From assembly GCF_900100765.1 (NCBI RefSeq), contig NZ_FNFO01000002.1, forward strand, positions 310,001 to 374,000: a DNA stretch of 64,000 nt, given 5' to 3'. The notes beneath the pieces are model-generated. The model was not told where the DNA came from. It worked only from the letters and a program-made list of their open reading frames with translations, and did not search any database. Every line of letters starts with the position of its first letter. Position 1 is the first letter of the stretch. This DNA comes from Catalinimonas alkaloidigena (lineage in GTDB: Bacteria > Bacteroidota > Bacteroidia > Cytophagales > Flexibacteraceae). The position numbers and the translations under genes are program-made. This document shows, piece after piece, positions 24,867 to 34,992 of this stretch.

Positions 24867-25610
24867 ATGACGGAACCTGCGGAAGAAGGCCGGGTGGTTT
24901 TAATCGACAAACCGCTCGGGTGGTCCTCGTTCGACGTGGTGAAGAAAGTGCGGAACACCCTCCGCGTGCGCAAGGGGAAGCGCGTCAAAGTGGGCCATGC
25001 CGGGACGCTCGACCCGATGGCCACCGGGTTGCTCATCCTCTGCACCGGGCCCATGACCAAACAGATCGACCGTTTTCAGGCGCAGGAGAAGGAGTACGAA
25101 GGGGAGCTGACCCTGGGGCAGGTGACGGCCTCGTACGACTCCGAAGCACCGGTGCAGGAAGAGTGCGATCCGTCGCATTTGGACGAAGCCACCATCCGTG
25201 CGGCGACCGGGGCTTTTGTCGGCCACATCCAGCAGCGTCCTCCCATTTTCTCGGCCATTCGGGTGGATGGCGAGCGCCTTTATAAACTGGCCCGCCGCGG
25301 CGAAGACGTCGAAATCAAACCTCGGCCCGTGACCATCGATGTATTCGAAATTACCGCCATCGACATGCCGCGCGTGCGGTTTCGGGTGGTCTGTTCCAAA
25401 GGGACCTACATCCGCAGCCTTGCGCACGATTTCGGGCAGGCACTGGGCGTAGGAGCACACCTGACGGGCCTGCGCCGCACCCGCATTGGCGACTTTCACG
25501 TGGACGCCGCGCGCACCATCGACGTGTTTGTGCAGGAAGAGAAGGCCCTGCACGACGCGCGCCGTGCGGCCGACGACGCAGCTTCTAACTCCGGCGAGGA
25601 GCGATTGTAA
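24867..25610 (+). CDS. truB: tRNA pseudouridine-55 synthase
   Basis: The catalytic motif G-H-A-G-T-L-D-P-M-A-T-G (Asp nucleophile about residue 50) and C-S-K-G-T-Y-I-R-S-L-A identify TruB. It isomerises U55 in the T-loop of elongator tRNAs. The 247-aa length covers the catalytic domain with a short C-terminal tail and no clear PUA domain, as is common in Bacteroidota. Confidence 0.95.
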   Translation: MTEPAEEGRVVLIDKPLGWSSFDVVKKVRNTLRVRKGKRVKVGHAGTLDPMATGLLILCTGPMTKQIDRFQAQEKEYEGELTLGQVTASYDSEAPVQEECDPSHLDEATIRAATGAFVGHIQQRPPIFSAIRVDGERLYKLARRGEDVEIKPRPVTIDVFEITAIDMPRVRFRVVCSKGTYIRSLAHDFGQALGVGAHLTGLRRTRIGDFHVDAARTIDVFVQEEKALHDARRAADDAASNSGEERL

Positions 25611-25667
25611 AAGTTACGGCCAAGTGCCAACTCGTTTTTCTACTTTTAAGGTCGATTTACAGCTCGG

Positions 25668-26615
25668 ATGAAGGTTTATCACGGTCCCGAACAATTTCAG
25701 AAGCTTTCCTGCGCCGTTGTTACCAGTGGTACGTTCGACGGTGTCCACATCGGCCATCAGAAAATACTCTCCCGCCTGCGGGAAATTGCCGATGCTGAAG
25801 GCGGCGAAACGGTGCTGATTACCTACTGGCCTCATCCGCGGTTGGTGTTGCATCCGGAACAGCACGACCTGCAACTCCTCTCGACCATCGACGAGAAAAT
25901 CCGCCTCTTGGAAAAATACGGCGTCGATCACCTGCTCATCATGCCGTTTACGAAGGAGTTCTCGCAACTGACTTCCGAGCAATTTATCCGGCGCATTCTG
26001 GTCGACACCATCGGCACGCGCAAGCTGGTTATCGGCTACGACCACCGGTTTGGCCGCAACCGGGAGGGGAGCTTCGAGCACCTGAAAGAATTTGCCCCCA
26101 CCTACGGCTTCACGGTCGAAGAAATTCCGCGTCAGGAAATCGACGATGTGGGCATCAGTTCTACCAAAATACGCCATGCCTTGCAGGAAGGTAACGTGCA
26201 CATTGCCAACGAGTTTCTGGGCGAACCGTATACACTGACAGGCGAGGTTGTGCCCGGCGACCAACGCGGGCGGCAGATTGATTTTCCTACGGCAAACCTC
26301 TATATTCCTGAAAAGTACAAACTCATTCCCGCCAATGGCGTATATGCAGTACGGGTACAGAAGTGGGTTGCTGAACCGACTCCTTATCCGTGGGGAGGCA
26401 TGATGAACATCGGGTTGCGCCCTACCGTAGCTTCAGCGGCCAGCGAGCGTAGAATCGAAGTGCATCTGTTTGACTTTCATGAAGAACTGTACGGACAGCG
26501 ACTGGTGGTCGGTGTGGTAGACCTGATTCGCTTTGAGCAGAAGTTCGAAAGTCTGGCTTCCCTGCGGGACCAGTTGGTCAAAGACGAGACAGCAGCGCGG
26601 CGGCTTCTGGCGTAA
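25668..26615 (+). CDS. ribF: Bifunctional riboflavin kinase/FAD synthetase
   Basis: The N-terminal nucleotidyltransferase domain has G-T-F-D-G-V-H-I-G-H (about 20) and I-S-S-T-K-I-R. The C-terminal flavokinase domain (from about 185) has Q-R-G-R-Q-I-D-F-P-T-A-N-L and N-G-V-Y-A-V-R-V. Together they make FMN and then FAD from riboflavin. At 315 aa it has the standard length. It follows truB by 57 bp and closes the conserved cluster. Confidence 0.95.
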   Translation: MKVYHGPEQFQKLSCAVVTSGTFDGVHIGHQKILSRLREIADAEGGETVLITYWPHPRLVLHPEQHDLQLLSTIDEKIRLLEKYGVDHLLIMPFTKEFSQLTSEQFIRRILVDTIGTRKLVIGYDHRFGRNREGSFEHLKEFAPTYGFTVEEIPRQEIDDVGISSTKIRHALQEGNVHIANEFLGEPYTLTGEVVPGDQRGRQIDFPTANLYIPEKYKLIPANGVYAVRVQKWVAEPTPYPWGGMMNIGLRPTVASAASERRIEVHLFDFHEELYGQRLVVGVVDLIRFEQKFESLASLRDQLVKDETAARRLLA

Positions 26616-26677
26616 AACCACCGTTCGTGCGCTGTGCGTTCCCACAGGTATTCACCACACATCGTTTCTGTCTATTC

Positions 26678-27733
26678 ATGGAATATTTACTTTTCTTCCT
26701 GAGCGGACTCTTTCTGCTCATCTCGGTCCTGCCGCTTTTCAGAACCGATTTCTGGTGGGTGCGCGTCTGGGATTTTCCGCGTGCACAGATCTTTCTGTTC
26801 AGCGCCATCCTGCTGGGCTTCAACCTGTGGTACCTGCAATTCGACGGGGCCGCGCCGGTGGTTTTCACCGTGCTGCTGGCCGCTGCCATGATCTACCAGG
26901 GCGTCATGATCGCGCCGTTCACGCCCTTTTATCCGAAACAGGCCACCAGTGCCAAACACCCTGACGACGAATGCTCTTTCACACTGGTGGAAGCCAACGT
27001 GCGGATGGAAAACAAAGAGACAGAAGCGTTTGTCGAACTCGCCAAAGAGGTCGATCCTGACATTCTGGTCGTCAATGAGCCGAACCAGTGGTGGGCCGAC
27101 CGCATTCAGGAGCTGGACGACCGTTACCCGTTTTGCGTGAAGAATCCGCTGGATAACACCTACGGCATGATTCTTTATTCCAAGTTGCCGCTGATCGATC
27201 CGACGATCAACTACCTGGTTGATGACGAGGTGCCTTCCATTCACACGTTTGTGGAACTGCCCAACAAAGCTCGGTTCGAGTTGTATTGCGTGCATCCGCA
27301 ACCGCCGGAAATCGGCTCGAACACCGACGACCGGGATGCCGAGTTGCTGATCGTCGCTAAAAAATCCCGAAAATCGGACGTGCCGACCATCGTGACCGGC
27401 GACCTGAACGACGTGGCCTGGTCGTTCACCACGAAACTGTTTCAGAAGATCAGCCACATGGTGGACCCCCGGGTAGGGCGCGGCTTTTTTAATACCTACA
27501 ACGCACACATTCCGTTTTTTCGCTACCCGCTCGATCACGTCTTCTACTCCCCCAAGTTCACGCTGATCCGCATGGAGCGCCTGCGTAAATACGGTTCCGA
27601 CCATTACCCCATCTTGATTTCGCTGTGCCTCCAACCCGAGCGGGAGCAGGAACAGGACACGCCCGTTGCCGATGCTGAAGACAAGGAAATTGCCGAGGAG
27701 ATGATCCAGAAACCCTTTGAGCAGGAGAACTGA
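26678..27733 (+). CDS. Membrane-anchored endonuclease/exonuclease/phosphatase family protein
   Basis: Three hydrophobic helices near the N-terminus (about 2-20, 34-51, 56-74) are followed by an EEP domain: V-E-A-N-V-R-M, V-V-N-E-P-N, V-T-G-D-L-N-D-V-A and the closing G-S-D-H-Y-P-I. These cover the metal and catalytic positions (N, E, D-x-N, D-H). The family includes nucleases and lipid or sugar phosphatases. The membrane anchor suggests an extracytoplasmic substrate. The Met at 26678 was chosen because it begins the first TM helix. Confidence 0.85.
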   Translation: MEYLLFFLSGLFLLISVLPLFRTDFWWVRVWDFPRAQIFLFSAILLGFNLWYLQFDGAAPVVFTVLLAAAMIYQGVMIAPFTPFYPKQATSAKHPDDECSFTLVEANVRMENKETEAFVELAKEVDPDILVVNEPNQWWADRIQELDDRYPFCVKNPLDNTYGMILYSKLPLIDPTINYLVDDEVPSIHTFVELPNKARFELYCVHPQPPEIGSNTDDRDAELLIVAKKSRKSDVPTIVTGDLNDVAWSFTTKLFQKISHMVDPRVGRGFFNTYNAHIPFFRYPLDHVFYSPKFTLIRMERLRKYGSDHYPILISLCLQPEREQEQDTPVADAEDKEIAEEMIQKPFEQEN

Positions 27734-27818
27734 GGACGCGCTACCAGGAATCTCCGATCTGTCGGTGGGTAGTTCTTGAGGGGAGAGGTCTCTACGTAAG
27801 TAGACATCCTACCTCCCC

Positions 27819-30323
27819 ATGCAACACTACTTTTTCTTTTGCATTCTCTTCTTTATCGGATTGACGTGTGTCGCACAGCCGACTCGCTACTCATCGCTCG
27901 ATCCGGAACATCCCATCCAGTTCGGCGGGAGCTACGTGGTCTACCAGACAGACACGATCTCGCTCGGCCCTACTTCATTTTTTATCGATGGGCAACTGAG
28001 CGACGCAGAAGCAGCCTCATATCCCTTCGTATTCAATTCGGTTAACGAGGCAGTCGAACACCTGACGGACGGAACGGAAGTATCGCCGATGACGCTCTAT
28101 CTGGCCCCTTACGTTTACTGGATCGATGATCCGGACGATCCGGCCATTCGCGTGCCGCAGGAGGGGAGAACGCCCTACGGGCTGATCGTCGCGTGCGAAT
28201 GGTTGCGATTCGAGGGGCTGACCGATGATCCGCGGAACGTGGTGCTGGCGGCCAACCGTGGTCAGACCATCGGGGCGAAGGGAAATTTCACGCTTTTCAA
28301 GTTCATCGGGCAGGGTACGAGTTCTGAAAATGTGACGTTCGGCAATTACTGCAACGTCGATCTGGAGTTTCCCCTCAAGCCTTCCCTGAACCGTGAAAAG
28401 CGCGCCTCGGCCATCGTGCAGGCGCAGTTGATTCACTGCAACGGCGACAAAATCGTGGCGCGTAACACTCGCTTCATCAGCCGCCTCAACCTCTGCCCGT
28501 TTGTAGGAGGGAAGCGGGTGCTGTTCGACCGGTGCCACTTCGAATCGACCGACGATGCGCTGTGCGGCACGGGCGTCTACCTCAACAGCACGCTGGATTT
28601 TTACAGCTCCAAACCGTTTTACTGGACCACCGGCACGGGCGCGGTATTTCTCAACTGCGACATCCGGTCGTTTACGCGCGGGCCGCAATATTTCACCAAG
28701 GCGAGAGGGCAGGTGGCGGTTGTCGATACGCGCATCACCGCCGACGGCATGACGTATCTGGGCTGGCAGGACGAGCCACCCCCGCAAGCGCGGAACTACC
28801 AGTCCCAGGTTTCCCTGAACGGAAAGCCGGTACAGATCGACCCTGAGCATCCGTCGAACACGGTCGACATGCGTGAGCAGGCGTTGCTCCGTGCCTATCG
28901 GTTCACCCACGACGGCGCGGTGGTGTACAACATTTACAACCTGCTGCGCGGGATCGACGACTGGGACCCGATGCAGCAGAAAGCAAGGGTGCAGGCGGCC
29001 GAACAGGCTGAGGGCAAACCGCTGACCCAACTCCCCGTACAACTTCTGCTTGCACCCGCCGAAGCCTCGCTCGAAACCGGAAAAGACAAGGTACTGTTGA
29101 CCGCCCGGGCGATGCGGTTCGGCAACTACGACGCGACCGGCGAAACCATCGCGTGGCGCGTCGCTCCCGAAGATGCTGCCTTTGTACAGCTGCGCGTGGG
29201 GGCGGACGGACAGACCTGCGAGGTAATTCCCACGAATCAGGAAGACGCGCCCCGGCAGGTACTGGTGATGGCCGCGACGCCGGCGGGGCTGGAGGCTGCA
29301 AGTGTGGTGACGGTTGCACCGCCCGTGTTGGCCGCGCCCGCTTTTCGCACATCGCCCCGATTCAGCCGCGTCAGCAACGGTCAGCTTGCGGTCGACTACC
29401 GCCTTGACACGCCGTTCGAGGATCGATCGCAGGTGACGTGGTACCGCTGCACTGACGCGCAGGGCAGTGACCCCATTCCGGTGGCGGTGTCGCGGTTCGA
29501 CCAGCCGTTGCGGCAGTATGAGCTCATGCCGGGCGATGTGGGCTATTTCCTGAAAGTGGCCGTTGCGCCGCAACACCTCCGCAGCCATGCCGGAGCGCCA
29601 GTGGAAATAATCACGAAGAAGCCCATTACCGCTAAGCAAGTCACAGCTGACCACAATGTAGTAGCCACCGATTTCCAACACCTCCCTACGCAAAACCAGC
29701 CTGAGGTCATTCCCGGTTTCTGGACGTTGTGCCACTTCGATACGACCGGCGAAAACCCGAATCAGGAGCGCGACGCCTGGTGGTACGGCGAAGGGCAGGA
29801 TGGCGCGGCCGGCGTCCGGGGGCTGGGGCAGGGTCGCAGCGCCAGCTTGTTCTACACGCCGACCGACGAGGCGCACGAGGACATGAAATTGACCCTGACG
29901 GTTGCGCCCTACAAATCGGCCGGGCAGGGCTTCAGCGTCGCGCCGCTGTACATGGATGTGCTAATCAAGTTCGACGCGAACACGCGGTCGGGGTATGCAC
30001 TGCGGTTCATCCGGACCACCAAGTATCACGATGCGGTCGATGCCGTCTTGGTAAAATATGAGCGAGGAACGGCTACAGCAATCAGCGATCCCGTTTCGAC
30101 CTCCTGTTACCGAACGCCCTGCCGCATCTCCCTCGAAGTGAAGGATGGAAAACTCATCGCCCACGCAGAAACGGAGGCAGAAGTACACGACGACCGGCCC
30201 GAGGTGGCCCGTGAAGTCAACCTTGCCGTCGGCATTCCCGAGAGCGCGTGGGGCGGCTTCGGCATTCAGTACAACGGGGGCGCACCGACGGTCATCCAGG
30301 AGTTACGCGCGGAGTGGGAGTGA
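27819..30323 (+). CDS. Exported right-handed beta-helix protein (pectinesterase-like)
   Basis: A signal peptide (1-19, ending C-V-A-Q) precedes about 330 residues resembling pectin esterase/lyase beta-helices: F-V-F-N-S-V-N-E-A-V-E-H-L, L-Y-L-A-P-Y-V-Y-W, V-V-L-A-A-N-R-G-Q-T. The later part (about 420-560) looks Ig-like, and the last 200 residues resemble a concanavalin-like module. At 834 aa this is a multidomain secreted polysaccharide-active or binding protein. The canonical pectinesterase catalytic residues were not identified, so activity is uncertain. Confidence 0.65.
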   Translation: MQHYFFFCILFFIGLTCVAQPTRYSSLDPEHPIQFGGSYVVYQTDTISLGPTSFFIDGQLSDAEAASYPFVFNSVNEAVEHLTDGTEVSPMTLYLAPYVYWIDDPDDPAIRVPQEGRTPYGLIVACEWLRFEGLTDDPRNVVLAANRGQTIGAKGNFTLFKFIGQGTSSENVTFGNYCNVDLEFPLKPSLNREKRASAIVQAQLIHCNGDKIVARNTRFISRLNLCPFVGGKRVLFDRCHFESTDDALCGTGVYLNSTLDFYSSKPFYWTTGTGAVFLNCDIRSFTRGPQYFTKARGQVAVVDTRITADGMTYLGWQDEPPPQARNYQSQVSLNGKPVQIDPEHPSNTVDMREQALLRAYRFTHDGAVVYNIYNLLRGIDDWDPMQQKARVQAAEQAEGKPLTQLPVQLLLAPAEASLETGKDKVLLTARAMRFGNYDATGETIAWRVAPEDAAFVQLRVGADGQTCEVIPTNQEDAPRQVLVMAATPAGLEAASVVTVAPPVLAAPAFRTSPRFSRVSNGQLAVDYRLDTPFEDRSQVTWYRCTDAQGSDPIPVAVSRFDQPLRQYELMPGDVGYFLKVAVAPQHLRSHAGAPVEIITKKPITAKQVTADHNVVATDFQHLPTQNQPEVIPGFWTLCHFDTTGENPNQERDAWWYGEGQDGAAGVRGLGQGRSASLFYTPTDEAHEDMKLTLTVAPYKSAGQGFSVAPLYMDVLIKFDANTRSGYALRFIRTTKYHDAVDAVLVKYERGTATAISDPVSTSCYRTPCRISLEVKDGKLIAHAETEAEVHDDRPEVAREVNLAVGIPESAWGGFGIQYNGGAPTVIQELRAEWE

Positions 30324-30433
30324 ATTGCAGACTGCAAATGGCAGATTGCAAATTCTTTGCGTAGGAACACCTACTGGTAAGTTGCTGCACTAATCATGAA
30401 TTATGGGGGCTGGTGCTCTGTCAAGCATACACT

Positions 30434-30526
30434 GGTTTCAGCTTATAGCTGAAACCTACGAACACAAGGAAGCTTGTCGCTTCTTACACAGTTTGCCAGG
30501 AAACCCCTTCCGTAGCGAAGGAGGGG
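30434..30526. repeat. Two intergenic hairpins after the beta-helix gene
   Basis: GGTTTCAGCT-tat-AGCTGAAACC (30434-30456) is a perfect 10-bp palindrome. CCCCTTC...GAAGGaGGGG (30504-30526) is a second stem. They fill the gap between convergent genes and may act as a bidirectional terminator or be REP-like repeats. Confidence 0.5.
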
Positions 30527-30569
30527 CCGCCCCCACGGCTAATTCTATCGCTACGCAAAGATTAAATGG

Positions 30570-33500
30570 CTACACCACCCGTTCGATGCGGCCCGTATCG
30601 ACGCGAACGACGTACCCTTCGATGCGCTCAAAGCCCATGTTGCGGAGCGGATAGGTATAGGCTTTGCCCCGGCCCGATAGATCGGCTTCCGCCTCTTCGC
30701 CCGCAAATTCCACGACAATGGCGTGTTGCCCGTCCATCACCACCCGGTCGATCCGGCGCGTCTCCCCGAATTTGTTGAGTAGCGAGAAGTTGGTTTTCAC
30801 CCGTCGGCCGGGTCGGAACCAGTCACGCATCGGGGGTTGACCGAGCAAGCGTTTGGCCTTGGCTTCCAGTTGGTGCTGCTCTTCCAGCGTAATTTTTCCG
30901 GTGAAGTAGAGCCGCGTCAGCGCCGTATCGAGGTCGGCCGACGAGCGTAGGGATTTTAGCAGATCGCGCAACAGATGCGACCAGTTGACCGGCGTTTCAC
31001 CCGAAAGGTCCTCGAAAAAATCTTCCGCCTCCGATTTGATCATCAATTTGTCGCGCCACGCGCCGGTAGGGTACTGGCCGGGCGTCAGCGTGCGTACCGT
31101 CGTCGGTTCCTTTTCCTGTTGCCGCTGCGTGGGTTGCCCCAACGTGTAAGTGAGCGTTTCCGGGTCCCAGGTGCCGAGCTTCGGTTCCGAGGCCAGGCGG
31201 TACAACAGGCCGTCGGCTTCTTTGAGGCTGCCCTCTTTTTTCGGGGCAGGGGCCAGGAGGTAGAGCGCGTCGCGAGCACGGGTGAAGGCGACATACAGTG
31301 TATTCAGGTTGTCCAGGTACGCACTCACCATTTCGGTGTAGTAGGCATCGGCGTAACAGGTCTGGCGCAGCCTGGTGCCGTAGCGAATGGGCATCTGGCT
31401 CACCAGATTGAAGGGCTCGGCCTCGGTGGCGGCCCACAGAATGTTGGTTTGCGTGTGTTTGTGGTCGAGCGACCAACTGCAAAACGGGATAATCACGGCC
31501 GGGTACTCCAGCCCCTTCGATTTGTGGATCGTCAGGATGGGCATGGCGTTCTGCACGCCGGGCATCTGTACGGGCTTGCGGTGGCCGTTTTCCTTCCACC
31601 AGTCCAGAAACGAGGCGATGTCGGTCTTTTCGGTGCGGCTATAGTCCAGCACCAGATCCTGAAACCCTTGCAGGTAGGCCCGTTCCTCGTGTTGCTCGTG
31701 CAGCCTGAAAATCCGAATCAGCGACTCAGACAGTTCGTACAACGCGAGGCGACTCAGAAAGGCCCGTTGTTCGACAAACTCGTGCGGCAGGTGGGCGTAC
31801 AGCAGCGCTTCCAGTTCGGCTTCTTCGGCCTCTTCCGGCGGAATGCTGTAGTAGACGGACAGATCGTCGGCCGCTTCGTCGCCCAGGATGTAGCGGTTGT
31901 ACTCTTGCAGCAACAGCGCCGTGGCGATGCGGTCGCGCGGATTTTTCAGGCACTGCAACGCACTGAGCAGCAGCCGGACCGTAGTGGCGCTTTGCAGCAT
32001 CAGCGACTCCGACGAAATCACTGCGTAGTCGATGCCCGGCTGGGCGCGTTCGCGGGCGTAGTGCAACAGGAACTGCGCAATCTCGGTGCCTTCGCGGCGG
32101 TTCCGCACCAGCAGCGCAATGTCGGCCGGACGGTAGCCCCGCCGTTGCAGGTCTTCGATGGTGCGGACCATCGCTTCCAGCGCGGCCTCTTTCCACGTAA
32201 GCACTTCCTCGTCGTCGGCTTCTGCGCCGGTAGGGCGTTCCAGAAACCGGATTTGTATGTGACCCTCCTGCGTGAGTCCGTTCCGTTTCAGGTCCGGGAA
32301 TTTCTGGGCGACGTCGCCGTACGCCCGGATCAGGTGCCCCGCCTGCAGTTGCAACCGCTCCTGGTCCGGCAGGCTCTCCGCCTCGCCGATGGTACTGACG
32401 AGGTGTTCGGTCAGCGTGCGCGATGCCGTCTGGAAAAACTGGTTGTTGAAGTCGATGACGAGCGGCAGGCTGCGCCAGTTGTGGTCGAGGTTGATGCGCT
32501 GGTGTTGCGGCACGTCTTGTTCTACTTTGTGCAGGAGCAGTTGCCAGTCGCCGCCCCGCCAGCGGTAGATCGACTGTTTCACGTCGCCTACGATCAGGCT
32601 GGTTTCGCCTTCGGCGAGGCTGTTGATGATCAGCGGCCGGAAATTTTCCCACTGGAAACCGGAGGTATCCTGAAACTCGTCGATCAGGAAGTGGCGGTAG
32701 GCAGTGCCCGCCTTTTCGTAAATGTAGTGCGCGTCGTTATCGCGCAGAATATCGTTCAGAAACCGCGTCACGTCCGAGATCAGCAGCAGGTTGTGCTCAT
32801 CGCGGTAGTCCTGCAACTTCCGCGTCAGGTCCGACAAAATCCCGAACGTGTAGATGTAGCGCAGCACCTCGCTGGCCGCCGCGTAGCGCTGGTATTCCTG
32901 GTCATACAGGTCGATGGCTTCGGCCAGCAGATCGCGCAGGCCGCCGTCGAGCACGGCCAGCAGTTCCAGTTCTTTGGGATGCTTTTTCTTGTGCCACTTG
33001 TCGTCGAGGAGCGCCTGTCGCGCGCGAGCTTTGGGATCGAAATCTTTGCCGGCGGCCAGGCGCAGGAAGTAGCCGCCAACGCCACTTTTGCCGTACAGAA
33101 AGTCCTCGACCGTCAGTTCGTAACTATCGAGCAACGCCTGGGCTTCCTGCCCGATCCGCTTCATTTCCGTTTCGAACGAAAGCTGTACCTCCCGCACTTT
33201 CTCCAGAAAGCCGGGCACAAAATCGCGATCGCGGAGGCGTTCGCCCATCCGTTCTTCGAACGTCTTGAAAGGTTCCTTGAAAATCTCCTGAGCCAATTCC
33301 TGAATGTCGCGCCGAAAATCCCAGCCTTTCCCCTCGTCCACGCGCGATTCGGCGAAGTGCAGCAGCCATTCCATCAGGTGGCGGTCCTGGCCCAGTTCCA
33401 GCAGCAGTTGGTCGGTCAGTTCGCGGATCACCTTGCCCTGGTCCATCTCCAGCCGGTAGTTCGCGTTTTGTGCCGCCTCGTAGGCGAACGAACGCAGAAT

Positions 33501-33845
33501 CCGCTGGAAAAAACTGTCGATGGTCGAGACGGCGAAGTGCGAATAATCGTGCAGAATCGATTCGAGCACCAGTTGCGCGTTGCGTTGGAGTTGCTCATCG
33601 GACAAGTCGAGTTGGGCTTGCAACTCCTTCCCGAGGGGCGTCGGTTTACCCGCTTTCAGGTCGGCCAGCGTCGAGACGATGCGGTTTTTCATCTCGGCGG
33701 TGGCTTTGTTGGTGAACGTCACGGCCAGCACACTTCGGAATCGCTGCGGGTCGCGCAGCACCAGCATGAGGTATTCTTTCGTGAGGGTGTAAGTTTTTCC
33801 GGACCCTGCCGACGAACTGTAGATTTTGAAGACCGCTTCCTCCAT
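30570..33845 (-). CDS. UvrD/AddA-type helicase with degraded nuclease domain
   Basis: The 1091-aa protein has full UvrD-family motifs: S-A-G-S-G-K-T (12-18), A-V-T-F-T-N-K-A-T-A-E-M, D-E-F-Q-D-T (389-394), V-G-D-V-K-Q-S-I-Y-R-W-R-G-G, T-I-H-K-S-K-G-L-E and Y-V-A-F-T-R-A-R. The layout matches the helicase-nuclease subunit of AddAB-type recombination enzymes. The C-terminal end has R-R-I-D-R-V followed by V-V-E-F-A-G (1044-1049), where nucleases of this type have V-V-D-Y/F-K. The catalytic Lys is replaced by Ala (1048). No AddB-like gene is adjacent. It probably unwinds DNA ends for repair. Confidence 0.88.
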   Translation of the reverse strand: MEEAVFKIYSSSAGSGKTYTLTKEYLMLVLRDPQRFRSVLAVTFTNKATAEMKNRIVSTLADLKAGKPTPLGKELQAQLDLSDEQLQRNAQLVLESILHDYSHFAVSTIDSFFQRILRSFAYEAAQNANYRLEMDQGKVIRELTDQLLLELGQDRHLMEWLLHFAESRVDEGKGWDFRRDIQELAQEIFKEPFKTFEERMGERLRDRDFVPGFLEKVREVQLSFETEMKRIGQEAQALLDSYELTVEDFLYGKSGVGGYFLRLAAGKDFDPKARARQALLDDKWHKKKHPKELELLAVLDGGLRDLLAEAIDLYDQEYQRYAAASEVLRYIYTFGILSDLTRKLQDYRDEHNLLLISDVTRFLNDILRDNDAHYIYEKAGTAYRHFLIDEFQDTSGFQWENFRPLIINSLAEGETSLIVGDVKQSIYRWRGGDWQLLLHKVEQDVPQHQRINLDHNWRSLPLVIDFNNQFFQTASRTLTEHLVSTIGEAESLPDQERLQLQAGHLIRAYGDVAQKFPDLKRNGLTQEGHIQIRFLERPTGAEADDEEVLTWKEAALEAMVRTIEDLQRRGYRPADIALLVRNRREGTEIAQFLLHYARERAQPGIDYAVISSESLMLQSATTVRLLLSALQCLKNPRDRIATALLLQEYNRYILGDEAADDLSVYYSIPPEEAEEAELEALLYAHLPHEFVEQRAFLSRLALYELSESLIRIFRLHEQHEERAYLQGFQDLVLDYSRTEKTDIASFLDWWKENGHRKPVQMPGVQNAMPILTIHKSKGLEYPAVIIPFCSWSLDHKHTQTNILWAATEAEPFNLVSQMPIRYGTRLRQTCYADAYYTEMVSAYLDNLNTLYVAFTRARDALYLLAPAPKKEGSLKEADGLLYRLASEPKLGTWDPETLTYTLGQPTQRQQEKEPTTVRTLTPGQYPTGAWRDKLMIKSEAEDFFEDLSGETPVNWSHLLRDLLKSLRSSADLDTALTRLYFTGKITLEEQHQLEAKAKRLLGQPPMRDWFRPGRRVKTNFSLLNKFGETRRIDRVVMDGQHAIVVEFAGEEAEADLSGRGKAYTYPLRNMGFERIEGYVVRVDTGRIERVV

Positions 33846-34037
33846 TTCTGCAAGTTACGCGTTTGAGACGAGGTGTTGCTGGAAGCGGGGAAGTCGCTTT
33901 TTTAAGAAATAATAAGATTATTCTGATGTAAAATTTGAATAAATCATACATGCGTAGGATTGGCATGCTCCTTGATTTTCGGAATTACGACTGCGTCACG
34001 GTCTGCAAATGCTGTTCAATTTTTAATCTCTTTCACT

Positions 34038-34985
34038 ATGCATGCTTTCACTCCCTTATTCAGACTAACGGCAGTCGCGTTGCTTACACTTTTGATCGGA
34101 GCGACCTTTTGCCTGCCGGGCCACGCCACCGAACTGGCGATGATGGAACTTCACGGCAAAATTACCGACGCCCGTACCGGAATTGCACTGCCGGCGGTGC
34201 TCAGCTACCAACTGCCGGAAGACGACGACATCGGCGAAATTGCTCCGGAATCGGATGGCTCGTACAGTCTGCTGCTGGTCGTTGGCGAAACGTATCAGAT
34301 CAGTGTCACCGCCCAGGGATACGCCACCACGCGCCAGTTGTTGCCCGTTACGCGTGCGGGACGGATGGAGAAAAACTATACCCTGACGTCTTTAACCGAA
34401 CTGGCACCAGGACAATCGCTTTACGAGCAGACCGCCCTGGAAGCCAAGGCCCTGGTACCTGAAACCGAAGCGGTACACTTTGTCCACTTCGCCCGCAACA
34501 ACACCCGAGTGATGGAAGAATTTCACCAGGAGCTGGATGCGGTGGTCGCCCGGTTGCAGGAAAATCCCGACCTGCGCGTCATTGTCGAAGGTCATACCGA
34601 AGGAGGCATGTCGGCCTACTACGCGGAAGAACTGGCCACCGACCGGGCCGAGGCCGTGGTCGATTACCTGCGCAACCAGGGCATTGCCAAAAAGCACCTG
34701 CGTACGCGGACCGTCGCGCAGGGACGTAACCTGGTGATTTCGAACGACTCGACCGTATTGGGATTGAACCGCCGCGTCGAGCTGCATGTGGTCGACAAAG
34801 ATGCCTGGGAATACCGCACCTTCAGCAAGTGGACGCGCTGGCGGATTCGGATCGGGCTGTGCAGTACGGACCTCTACCGGGAAGCCCTGCGCCGCGACTT
34901 TTTCGGTCCTCACAAAAAAACGCCCAAGAAGAAAGTCATCTACGTCGACCCGGAAAACACGATCCGCACCACCGAGGCGCGGTAA
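34038..34985 (+). CDS. OmpA-family outer-membrane/peptidoglycan protein
   Basis: The Met at 34038 starts a good signal peptide (about 1-30, A-V-A-L-L-T-L-L-I-G). A carboxypeptidase-regulatory-like beta domain follows (about 38-115, L-H-G-K-I-T-D-A-R-T-G). The OmpA C-terminal domain includes V-I-V-E-G-H-T-E-G and L-N-R-R-V-E-L-H-V and binds peptidoglycan. It differs from the classic N-G-H-T-D pattern only slightly. Similar combined proteins occur in gliding or T9SS-associated envelopes, but no such partner genes are near. Confidence 0.85.
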   Translation: MHAFTPLFRLTAVALLTLLIGATFCLPGHATELAMMELHGKITDARTGIALPAVLSYQLPEDDDIGEIAPESDGSYSLLLVVGETYQISVTAQGYATTRQLLPVTRAGRMEKNYTLTSLTELAPGQSLYEQTALEAKALVPETEAVHFVHFARNNTRVMEEFHQELDAVVARLQENPDLRVIVEGHTEGGMSAYYAEELATDRAEAVVDYLRNQGIAKKHLRTRTVAQGRNLVISNDSTVLGLNRRVELHVVDKDAWEYRTFSKWTRWRIRIGLCSTDLYREALRRDFFGPHKKTPKKKVIYVDPENTIRTTEAR

Positions 34986-34992
34986 TGCCACC

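Noticed and set aside
28017-29876. Minus-strand frame of 619 codons opposite the beta-helix protein
   Set aside because: Arg-rich shadow without signal peptide or motifs; the plus strand encodes a clear signal peptide and beta-helix.
30975-33866. Long plus-strand frame (963 codons) opposite the helicase gene
   Set aside because: It is the antisense shadow of the UvrD/AddA gene in GC-rich DNA; its translation is Arg/Val/Gln-rich without any domain, while the minus strand has full helicase motifs.
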